Shown here one piece after another: positions 1 to 8,149 of a stretch of 26,520 nt of DNA (its first letter is position 1; every line of letters begins with the position of its first letter). Source of the stretch: Lactifluus volemus (Eukaryota > Basidiomycota > Agaricomycetes > Russulales > Russulaceae); NCBI GenBank assembly GCA_022376515.1, contig WTXI01000430.1, forward strand, positions 1-26,520. Direction: 5' to 3'. A model generated the notes under the pieces. That model ran no database searches, was not told the origin of the DNA, and saw only the letters and a program-made list of their open reading frames with translations. A program made the translations under genes and the position numbers.

Positions 1-1526
1 TGTTTGGGTTGGCCCCTACTTGTTTGAGCATGCTGGTGAGGAGCCCTAGGTCTAGCCCCCTCTTGTACATTCTGATGGTGCCGTTGCTGTCAGCGTCCCA
101 CCCTGCCTTCTTTTGAGACGATTGAATTCGGCTGTGTACTGGGCCAAGTTTCCTTTCTTCATCTCCAAGTGTTCTAGTCTTGTGATCGCATCGTCTTCTT
201 CATTGGTGTCTTTGAAGGCGTCGTCTAGGGCGTCCTCAAAGTTGGTCCACAGAATTTCTGCATTCTCTCCATGCTGGACTACTTCCTGCTCGATGGTGTC
301 CAGGTAATCTTGTACCCATGCCGACACCAGTGGTCCCTTGACCATCCCTAGCATTGTCATGACGCGATTATAGGGGACTAGCATATCGTCGTGGTTTCGG
401 TTAATGGCTTTATACATGCGCCACTCGTTTTGAAAACGTCGTAAAGGCCCTTCTCTCCCTTGAATGGCGTGGGTGGTATCCTTTTAGCCCGTTTCTGGGA
501 GGAGCAACTGGTTGAGCTCCAGCGGCTGCAGCGGCGGCGCCTCCACCGCCCCCGCTCCACCGCCGCCTCCTCCTCCGCCTCCGCCACCACCACCGCCACC
601 CCACCGCCACCGCCTCCACCACTCTGGCTTGGTCCTGCCATTGTCGTGGTTTGGGTTGGCTGTGTCAAAGTTGCCGAGCGGGTGAACATGGGGTTGGCGA
701 CGTGATACTAAGGGCACTCATGGCGCGGTCTATGGGGGTGATTGGGGTGATTAACGTAGGTTCTTCATTTTCTTGTGTAGGCGGGGGTTCTCTGGTTTGG
801 CTGTCGTCAGAGGAGGAGTTTGCTCCTGCTGAATCTTGTCGAGGGGATGTTGTCCCGTCTCCATCTTCGCTTTCGTCTTCGCTGGCTTCTGACGGCTGCA
901 GGGAAGGGGGGAGCGCTAGTTCGTTGAGGATGTAGTCATACTTGGTGAACTTCATGGTGGGATCGGTCCAGTACTCGCTGTTTGACCAGTAAATGTTGTA
1001 CCACCGATTGTTGATAAATTCACAGGGGATCTGTACTTGGTTCTCGATCCTGCTTCTTCGTGATAGGAGTGATAGGTTGTCGGTTTTTGGTATAATTGGT
1101 GCGTTTGTCTCCTGTCTTCTAAGAACCTGATGCTCCCTTTTTGTTCGATGGTTAGGTCGTCGTCCTCTCTGGGAATGACTCTAGTTCCTAGGTCGTCTTC
1201 GTTTGTATCCCAGACAACGATCAAAGACCCGTCGTTATTCCTGTCCAGCCTTGCGCGTGAAAGGCGATATGATCCCCTGGTAGATAGAGGATCAACGTGT
1301 TTCCTTGTTCAGATTGGAACAACTCTGTTCCTGCACCCAAGATTGTTTCTAGGTGCCCAATGGTGCGTATGCAGGAAATGCTAACTTCTTTCCAGCACCT
1401 TTGCTCCGATCTTCGTTTGGCGTTATACTGTTTCTGTATTGCCTCGTTCTTGTTCAAGTGTGCGTCAATCAACAATTCTTTGATCCGCAGGTAGATTGGT
1501 TGTTGTAGATGGTCCCAACTGGACAT
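1..1526 (-). pseudogene. gag region, frame-disrupted
   Basis: Retrotransposon Gag (capsid) region read from an ATG at 1526-1524 towards base 1. The recognisable core is at about 417-52 and contains the pattern MVKGPLVSAWVQDYLDTI followed by a helical stretch ending EFNRLKRR, typical of the Retrotrans_gag family. Upstream are an acidic Ser/Pro-rich stretch (about 955-690) and a poly-Gly run (about 620-530). Continuous Gag-like reading needs changes of frame near 1221, 952, 690, within the poly-Gly run, near 485-440 and near 110. Past the last of these, another frame continues as Gag-like sequence to the window edge. The breaks sit at short C, G or A runs, so decay or sequencing indels are both possible. 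No zinc knuckle is visible in the window. Confidence 0.7.
527..622 (-). repeat. GGN triplet-rich low-complexity tract in gag
   Basis: On the minus strand the tract is a run of GGC/GGT/GGA-like triplets encoding poly-Gly in two of the three frames and Ala/Glu/Val in the third. It joins the acidic leader of Gag to the capsid core. The G-rich strand is the sense strand, so the element RNA could form G-quadruplexes (inference). Slippage here is a plausible source of some frameshifts. Confidence 0.6.
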
Positions 1527-1537
1527 CTACTGGTAGG

Positions 1538-1549
1538 AGCTTCGGCTTT
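1538..1549 (-). other. Primer-binding site, self-priming (Tf1-like)
   Basis: The 12 bases next to the internal edge of the LTR read AAAGCCGAAGCT in sense. They are the exact reverse complement of sense bases 1793-1782 in the LTR, where the transcript is expected to start (33 nt past the TATA box). In Tf1 of fission yeast the first 11 nt of the mRNA fold back onto the primer-binding site to start reverse transcription, and this arrangement matches. No tRNA complement was recognised at the site. The gag start codon follows after 11 nt. Confidence 0.75.
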
Positions 1550-2064
1550 TGTTACGGCTCGACTGGGGCCGGGTCCCAACTAGGGTTCGGGAGTTCGGAC
1601 GCCTCCTAAGTTCTAGGTTCAGGGTCACTCGAGGTGACGACGCGCAGAACCCTGTGGTGTTGTAGCACAACCACCAAGCTTCGATGGCCCTACTAGGGCG
1701 TATAGGAGGGTAAGAGAAGAGAGGAAAGAGAAGGGGGAGATTCTTGTCACTCAGGAGAGGGGAAACGAGTCGATTGAAGTTAAAGCCGAAGCTGGGGTAC
1801 AAGCTACCAGCTGAGGCCTACTTATACAATGTACGCTAATTGTTCCACCAAACTAGGGTGAACAATAAGCAAGGAATCAAGACAATAGAACGCGAGGACA
1901 ATAGAGACTCGGAACAATAACACTGGACTAACTGGGACAGACAATAGCACACTCAGAACAATAGAACAGTCAGCACAATAGAGACAATGTGGACGGGACG
2001 TCATCAGGATGAGTAAGCGGGTTACGGGAAGCATAGGGTCCAACGCGTCCTGCATTCCGTAACA
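1550..2064 (-). repeat. Long terminal repeat (5' LTR of the element)
   Basis: The 515 bp segment starts TGTTACGG (1550-1557) and ends CCGTAACA (2057-2064), a perfect 8 bp terminal inverted repeat of the TG...CA form. On the minus (sense) strand a TATAAG box lies at 1826-1821. The segment from 1793 to 1782, beginning 33 nt downstream of the box, is the likely start of the transcript. The U3 part (about 1860-1990) carries eight ACAAT motifs. A 91-codon frame inside the LTR (1527-1802) is not considered a gene. Only one LTR is in the window, so the boundaries come from the inverted repeat and the adjacent primer site, not from aligning two LTRs. Confidence 0.85.
1821..1826 (-). promoter_or_regulatory. 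TATA box of the retrotransposon LTR
   Basis: TATAAG in sense orientation, 33 nt upstream of the segment that pairs with the primer-binding site. Its spacing fits a transcript start at about 1793, which would divide the LTR into U3 (2064 to about 1794) and R/U5. Confidence 0.6.
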
Positions 2065-2268
2065 CCATTAGGTTGGATCGCGCCAAGCGTGCAAGGACCG
2101 TGACAGGAGCAAACGCCGGCCTGCTTGACGACTGGAAAACGAATGCCGCGGCAGGTACAGTAACACCCCCCCTTCCGTGTTAACCACAAGGCTCACTAGA
2201 AATCCATCGATACAACAGCACAACTAAGTAAGAAAGGACGCAGCCACGTCCACAGCGCGCCCAGACCC
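2065..2268. other. Spacer between LTR and first gene
   Basis: The outer flank of the LTR, leading to the ATG at 2269. A GTAACA followed by a C7 run at 2159-2171 resembles an LTR end, but no matching partner was found. No gene is seen. Confidence 0.4.
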
Positions 2269-3742
2269 ATGGCTCAAGAGATAGACATCAGCACCAGCTC
2301 AGGTTCCAGCGTGACGATGGCCCAGGCGTCGATATGCGAGTCTCACAACGAAGAATCGGAAGATGTGCTTGGTCGAGTAAGGGCTCGCAAGTCTACTGTG
2401 GGTCAAGCCTCCAGAGTGGCTCAGAGCAGATCAAAAGGTGCCGCGCTCACTGGCAGCAATAGGGTTGGCGGTGGGCGGGAGACTGCACAGGTAAGATCCA
2501 AATTGTGTTTGATCTATGTATGATTGTCAGCTCCTCGTCGAAATAGATGGGCATTGTCCTTAACCAGGATCCGACGGGCACTATGATGGAGGGAAATACC
2601 AAAGCGCCTCAGCGTCTCAGGAAGACAAGATATATGACAACCGATCTGCCTTTTCCCGGTCCACCAAATGGCGAAAATATAAAGACGTGGCAAAACACTG
2701 TTGTACCTTCCTTGCTAATCTGGGCCGGAACGCAGGCCGACCCCTTTGGCGCGAACGCCAGGATGCGTGGCCCTTTGGCGGGCTTTTGGTCATCAGCATT
2801 CCCTGATTCTGTGCTTAGTGAACATGAACTAGATATAGTCCTGAGTGTGGTATGTACTGGAATCAGACAAGTGGACATGCGTTATTGACCCTCCCAGGCC
2901 GAGACTTTGCTCAACAACTGGCGCAGCGAGATAGGGAAGAGTGGGTACCGAGCAATCGTAGACTTGTGGCTCGAGGATCCGGCCACGTTTGGCAACGCAG
3001 AAGCTCGCGCCGAATACATTGAAAAGGCATTGCACGGCTTCAAATTCATTCATAAGAACCCAGATGCAGCGAAGGTACGCCTATATACATCATATTACTG
3101 TGCCTGACATAGCCACCAGGAAATGCGTGCTACATTTTGCTCGAGTTTGATTGCCAAGGTATATTCTGTGCACCTGCGGAGGATCCTACCGCTCGATGAC
3201 TCAGAGGTAAACGAATGCCCTCGGCAAATAGGGGCATTGGCACTTGCAACGGCTGCAGTAACGTCCCATTCCATTTACTATTATTACCATGATCATTACT
3301 TATCTAGTGTTACAGGTCGAGCGTGGTCTGTCCGCGTTTAAGACCGGGGAGGATAGTATAAAGGTATCACGTCCCATTTTGTTTTGGTGGCGTTGTTACT
3401 TATCTAGCGCTACAGGCCGAGCGCAATCAGACCCGGATCAACTCGAAGACCAAGGAGGATGGTTCAACGGCATCCGAGCAAGAATCCGAGTCCAAGGTCA
3501 ATTCTCGTGTGTGGAGCTTCTCCGATAATCCCTGGGGGAGGAAGACTCGCAGCTGGGTCGGGACCACCAGACGGCTTAATGATCGCCACTGGGCTCAAGT
3601 CGTTGAGTGCTGGAATATTATAGCGGAGTGGGAAAGGTGGGTAGATGCTGAGGGCGAAAAGGATGACGTGCAGAGCGTGCACGGGCTCGAGGAGGGGACG
3701 CCAGATGTCAACGGCGCCCCGAGGGCCACCGGAAGTGGGTAG
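2269..3742 (+). CDS. Uncharacterised basidiomycete protein, six exons
   Basis: Proposed exons are 2269-2490, 2568-2849, 2898-3074, 3120-3257, 3316-3363 and 3416-3742. Every junction is GT-AG and falls between codons, giving about 398 aa. If exon 4 ends at the alternative donor after 3206, the product is 381 aa. The N-terminus is Ser-rich and low-complexity. The middle has a compact Trp/Phe-containing region (GFWSSAFPDS, LLNNWRSEIGKSGYRAI) that resembles an unnamed family common in Agaricomycetes, often near transposons; this is resemblance from memory. The C-terminus is charged, with a Trp-rich helix (WAQVVECWNIIAEWERW). No catalytic motif is recognised, and the function is unknown. Introns 4 and 5 and the exon starts after them are tandem duplicates. 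It could be a transposon-associated gene. Confidence 0.7.
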
Positions 3743-4424
3743 CGACCGCTCCCCGTTGGGGGCGATCGTCCACGGCCGTTAATCACGGTACACCTTCGTT
3801 TTTCGCATCAAGACCCTCTTTGTATATTAGTTGACTCAGTTTCATTGATGGGTGATGAACTGATCACTCAGAACCGATCGAGCGGCCGTCTTTGGGGTAG
3901 TAACAGCAGTAGCACATGTTTTTGATGTATAGTAGCTCTAAGTATTTCTACCAAAGTCGTAAGGGCACAATCTGATAGCCCACTTGTTCCCCCATCCTCG
4001 CGTGATCCCGTTTTAATTTGCCACCGCTCGTTTTTGCTCGTTTTCACTTCGCACGCCCTGTAAAGCCTTCGGAGTCTTAAAAGGACTTCATTGAGGAAGC
4101 GTGGAAATACCTCCCAGCCAAAATGGTGAACGCACTGAACATGGACGGTGATCAAGGTGAATTAGTTGATCTCCGCGCTTGCATTGATTTGGATTGGTGC
4201 GTATTTTTATCATTCTCTTATCATTGCGAGCTCAAGTGTATGCAAAGATCCCTCGCGCATAACTGTCACGCGGTGAAGAACCCCGTATCTGCGGGGCTGG
4301 AGACAGATCAATCGGGTGATAAAGAACTTCGGCTAGATACCCATGTTATTGAATTACATATAGAAATGTTATCTGGTTTTGGACTGTCATTTCTCAGGCA
4401 CGAAAACAGCGAGAATTACTAGCA
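3743..4424. other. Intergenic, no gene recognised
   Basis: Downstream flank of the six-exon gene. A 100-codon frame at 4123-4422 has no recognisable family or splice context. Nothing else is seen. Confidence 0.4.
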
Positions 4425-4700
4425 CTAGGCACGAAATCTAGCCCAAGAAGTCAGAATTGCTCTAGATGTGAAAGTAGCGAAAGTTGAAAAACTAGTGAAA
4501 GTAGCAAAACTAGTGAAAGTAGCAAAACTAGTGAAAGTAGCAAAACTAGTGAAAGTAGCAAAACTTGGCGTACCTAGAGCTTGCCTAGATCTAGATCAGC
4601 TTCCTAAGTCGAGGCAAGTCTGCTTTCGCTAGCACAGGAACTTGATTACTAAACGTGACTAGGTGACACTAGCGGGCCTAGATCTAGCAACTCTAGCACC
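4425..4700. repeat. CTAG-rich segment
   Basis: About 17 CTAG tetramers occur in roughly 280 bp, against about one per 256 bp expected in random sequence. Four come from the 18 bp minisatellite and the rest are scattered on both sides of it. No coding potential. It lies just before the duplicated segment that begins at about 4717. Confidence 0.6.
4491..4562 (+). repeat. 18 bp minisatellite, four perfect copies
   Basis: The unit ACTAGTGAAAGTAGCAAA is repeated four times without a mismatch at 4491, 4509, 4527 and 4545. Degenerate half-units lie on the left (about 4468-4490). A related motif in inverted orientation (CTTTTGCTACTTTTT) occurs near 7225, on the other side of the first membrane-protein gene. 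Confidence 0.9.
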
Positions 4701-4716
4701 GCAACATTTTCCTGAT

Positions 4717-4862
4717 GTACCGCCTGTCGTAGAGATGACTTGAGACACGTTCCCTTTCCCATGCGATTTAGACGGGCCTCCGGAAAGTTCAATTGGACGT
4801 AAGTTTCCGACTCGGAAAAGTCCGGTTCCCTGTCTTTAATGTTTCTCACCAGCAGAGACACA
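4717..4862 (+). promoter_or_regulatory. Conserved upstream block shared by the two paralogues
   Basis: This non-coding block (for example TCGTAGAGAT, TAGACGGGCCTCCGG and TTTCCGACTCGG) is closely matched at 8150-8310 upstream of the second copy. It may be part of the promoter of the membrane-protein gene, with the CTCATAAAGCC element at 4972-4982 as a TATA-like core. Conservation could also simply reflect a recent duplication. Confidence 0.4.
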
Positions 4863-5070
4863 ACCGTCAATGATGGAGTCGCAGAAATCTGATGTACCAG
4901 TGGCATGGCATGACAACACATAGGGACCTGTTCTAAGTGGCGCTGTGAACACTTCAACTTCATCGAACGGCTCATAAAGCCAACTACTTTTTTTACAAAC
5001 TTTTCGTTCCCCGAACCTCTCAGGCTCCTGATTCTGCTCGTCCAGTTCTCATCGTCTCGCATCATAAACA

Positions 5071-6813
5071 ATGGTATCTTCCCCCGCATATGCACTGGAG
5101 ACCTATGGTTTGTACTATCCCTATTTACTAACACTGTGGATTAAGCTATCCCTACCTAGATAATTTCTTGAAAGTGATGCACACCTTCGCAGGGCTGTAT
5201 ATGTGAGATTCCATGTTCACCAAGAGGATCTCCTTTGGCTCACATCTAGAATAGATGGGAATATCTCACGACGTTTGGTTTCGAATGGAATATTTACACG
5301 GGAAAGCGACCATGGAGATGGTCGTATATCCCATACATCGCCACAAGGCTATTGTGCCTTAGCTCCCTAATCATCAGCGTTGTGGGAGCCAACCTTAAAA
5401 GGCCATTCAATTGCGATGTATGTCTGCGAGTTTTGTCCCATCGATGCCATATGCATACTCACTCTTACCTTTTCATGATGCAGGCTTGGCTTCGTGGCAT
5501 CGTAGTACGGCTTGTCGATTGCCCCTTCTTCTACATATGCTGACCGATATTATCCAGATCACAGCTTGGCCTGCGGGAGGTGGTGCCTCATTTCTTCTTC
5601 TGCTTCGGGCGTGAGTGATCTACTATATCTATTTCACGCCACAGTGATAAGGCCCTCATCATCGATTAGAGTTGCAATATGGTCACTGGACCGTAGGGTC
5701 GTGGTATTTGCTACGCTTGCTTGGCTGTCCCACTTTTCTGCGTCACTGTTTGGTAGGAGTTTCATAGGTTACCGTCCTCATTCGAGTCTCTAATCTCTTG
5801 ATTCCTAGCCATTACAAGGGTACTCTTTTTCCAAATCTCTGCGTTATAATATATCCATAGTACTAATACTATGAACTTTTCAGGGTCACAGCAAATGGTC
5901 CCCGCTGATAAAAAATTGTTCTTTGATTGGCACAGACGAGTACAGGTGGAGTCTGTTGGCGGCGTTCGTCGTGAATGTTATATTGTTGGGAACTATGATT
6001 GTCGGTGTGATCCACGAGCGGCTTGATACACGCCTATGGAAGTTGCTGTATTACCAAGGCTTGTTCTGGATATCTGCAGCTATCTTCACGGAGGTGCCGG
6101 GTGTGGTATGTCATCCTTGTTCTAAATGTTACCTGGTTCACCGGATTGAGTCACTATCCAGGTAATGCCCTTCCTAAACATCAATGGTGAGCAAATTTGG
6201 ACGTACTTGGAATGTGGTTATTCACGTGTCGAATCACATCAACAGATGCTTGGAATATGGTCAGTGACGCTGGTTATTTTTTGTTGACTGTTCGCTGAAA
6301 ATTCTCGAAATCTAGATGTTCCAAGTTCCTCTGCGTATGTCCAGGTCATTGTTCCATTTTCGCGACTAACTTACGCCCTGCTCGCTTGGACACCGGACAG
6401 TTGTCGTAGTGTACGTCAATAATTCAATTCTTTCTCGAAATCCTTATCCATAAGTGTACAGTGTTATTGCGTCTTCTCGGTCCTATCGAGATCTCTTCCA
6501 GCATGTTACAGAGTAAGGCTCCTTCCTGATGCTGTTTGCGACCTCAGAATAACACCTACACACTTACAGTAACTGCCGGCGTAATCAGCATTCCCGTCCC
6601 CCGATTATTGGGAGTGATTCCCTACTGGTGATAGGGATGACACGGAGTGGAATAGAGAAACACGTCGCGATAAAGAAGACGATCGAGTCTGACATACATT
6701 TCGCTGTGCCGAACACCTCCGTTCTTGCGTCAGTCTCAGTGCCGTCACGGATGGAAGATGAAGAGCGTGGGTTTTGTCCTGAAGCTCAGAAAAGGAACGA
6801 TACGGAGGCTTAA
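5071..6813 (+). CDS. Seven-helix fungal membrane protein, copy A
   Basis: Proposed exons: 5071-5107, 5160-5202, 5255-5417, 5484-5504, 5558-5610, 5670-5752, 5809-5819, 5884-6105, 6162-6186, 6246-6259, 6316-6334, 6401-6410, 6462-6512, 6570-6813. All junctions are GT-AG and the frame closes, giving 331 aa. The family is the Agaricomycete 7TM protein with the hallmark IWEYLTTFGFEW after helix 1, then PWRWS, FLLLLRAVAIW ending helix 3 with DRRVV, YQGLFWISAA (helix 6) and VIASSRSYRDLF after helix 7. About seven hydrophobic segments span residues 15-250, followed by an 85-residue polar, charged tail. It is probably a plasma-membrane protein with GPCR-like topology; ligand and role are unknown. The paralogue at 8683-10375 has exons 2-13 of identical length. 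An earlier stop (TAA 6514-6516) would apply if the last intron, whose donor overlaps that stop, were retained. Confidence 0.8.
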
Positions 6814-7461
6814 TGTACAATGTAACTTGTTCTAGTTGGTTTTGTTAACCCCCACCTTATTACGTCAGAATCGTGTTGCTAACTCTTCCGTTTGTACCTT
6901 AAATAGTTGATCGACCAGTTCTAACAGCTAGGCGTGTCTCGCGCGATATTTTCGAGGTGGTTCCAGATTGCGGCGTAAACTAATTCCCTCCTTCACCAAT
7001 TCCCACATCCATTTCTTCCATCATCTCCTGCTACGCCTCAATTAGGGCACATAGTAAATAGTTTTCACGTTTTCACTTTTGCAAGTAAAAAAGTGAAAAA
7101 GTGAAAAAGGTAACTTTTATTTGTGCTATGGAATGCCTGTAAAATCACTGCTTTTTTTTAGCTCTTTTTAGATTTGAAAATACAGCAGAAAGCATCTGGG
7201 GTAATTTTAGGTTACTTGTGCACTTTTGCTACTTTTTCCCTTTTTGGCTTGCTCGAACAAGTCCAAAAACGTTTCGTGATGCACGTCCACGACGCGTCGA
7301 TGGGGAAAAATGTTCTATAGGAACATACCAAAATGACTTCGCGCTTGGTTAAGCCCTCTCTGATGTCGGCAAGCTAAAACTCTGTCTCCGCCCTGTGTAA
7401 ATGCATCGCGCTCAGCCGCCGGCGGGGCCAGTCGCTCCCTGGAAAGCGGCACCATTCGGCG

Positions 7462-7469
7462 TATAAATA
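7462..7469 (+). promoter_or_regulatory. TATA box-like element
   Basis: TATAAATA sits in a GC-rich setting, 23 bp before a 17-codon frame (7485-7538). That frame is followed directly by an in-frame ATG at 7539. The spacing is what a core promoter would show, but the gene it would serve is not recognised. Confidence 0.35.
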
Positions 7470-7538
7470 CCGTTGAAGTTCCGCATGGCCTTCAAGTTCT
7501 CGCGAGGGAGGAGGAGCAGGCGCAGACTCGGAAATTAG

Positions 7539-7808
7539 ATGCGTGTACAAAGTCAGGTAAGTGTGCCGTTAGTGACAATGAGCACTGGCAGGCCACTACC
7601 GTTTAGAACTGCGAGCGGTATAGGGGGACTCCGCCGCGCAGTGCCAGTGCCAGTGCTGCCGTCCCAGCAGCGAAAGTCGGAGTCCTTCTGCGGTGCTCCG
7701 GCCACCGCATTACTAGTTAACGATGACTCAAGAAAGTTACCATCTCTTGGTGAACTCGGATCTATTTTTGTTCAGTGGTCCAGAATTTTACGTTATTATT
7801 CGCCTTGA
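7539..7808 (+). CDS. Hypothetical small ORF
   Basis: An 89-codon frame, rich in Ser, Pro and Val in its first half, with no recognised family or signal peptide. A good donor sequence (GTAAGT) follows codon 6 at 7557, so the true structure may be spliced. A 17-codon Arg-rich frame in the same register ends with TAG immediately before this ATG. The TATA box at 7462 is the only supporting context. It may well be non-coding. Confidence 0.2.
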   Translation: MRVQSQVSVPLVTMSTGRPLPFRTASGIGGLRRAVPVPVLPSQQRKSESFCGAPATALLVNDDSRKLPSLGELGSIFVQWSRILRYYSP

Positions 7809-8149
7809 TCGATAATGATAATCTGTTGCATCATGGACTTGATACGCCACAGCCTCCTTAGTGCTATGCTACTATTTGTCTCCCCATTAGCGCCCATTCG
7901 ATGTTATGAGGCCTATCTGAGACTGAGGAACAGCAATTTCTGATCTTCACCCGGTGGTGAAACACTTTTCTGTATGTAAGCCAAGTATTACTGTAATTTG
8001 TGAGCAAGCGGTGTCATCCTGAACCTCGTGAAGGTATCTTTTTCGCTCCAGTCTATAGTACTATCCGCTTGTTGACATGTTTTGAAGTTCCGAAAATTCC
8101 GAAACCCAAAAACCCGGACTTGGAAAATCCTCCACTTTCTAGACGAATA

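Larger units (their letters stand above)
1..2064 (-). mobile_element. Ty3-type LTR retrotransposon, 5' part
   Basis: This is the 5' end of an LTR retrotransposon lying on the minus strand and running off the left edge of the window. In sense order it holds an LTR (2064 to 1550), a primer-binding site touching the LTR (1549-1538), a start codon at 1526-1524 and a gag-type coding region down to base 1. Protease, reverse transcriptase, integrase and the 3' LTR would lie beyond the window, so autonomy and target-site duplication cannot be judged. The Gag core and the self-complementary primer site point to the Tf1/sushi branch of Ty3/Gypsy (Metaviridae-like) elements of fungi. Assignment to Ty3 rather than Copia rests on the Gag type and is inference. 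Confidence 0.85.
4717..6813 (+). repeat. Segmental duplication, copy A
   Basis: This segment is paralogous to 8150-10375. It covers an upstream block (4717-4862), a conserved CTCATAAAGCC element (4972-4982) and a complete 14-exon gene. Similarity is clear over exons and most introns and fades in the last exon. Confidence 0.8.
6814..8149. other. Spacer between the two duplicated segments
   Basis: Mostly AT-rich, with a GTGAAAAA-type simple repeat at about 7075-7110 and T runs. It holds a TATA box and short reading frame (described separately). No recognised gene. Confidence 0.4.

Noticed and set aside
1527..1802. 91-codon frame inside the LTR
   Set aside because: It lies within the LTR and across the primer-binding site and has no recognisable domain.
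2157..2171. CAGTAACA followed by a C7 run, resembling the outer end of a second LTR
   Set aside because: No matching TGTTACTG start or repeated sequence was found in the window.
4649..5134. 161-codon minus-strand frame upstream of membrane-protein gene A
   Set aside because: It overlaps the duplicated upstream block and the first exon of gene A, and the same frame is not kept in copy B. The block is conserved as DNA, not as this protein.
6511..6516. TAA right after the YRDLFQHVTE end as the stop of gene A (and the matching TAA at 10157-10159 in B)
   Set aside because: The TAA is embedded in a good donor (GTAAGG) in both copies, and splicing opens a tail in frame in each. It is kept as the alternative ending.
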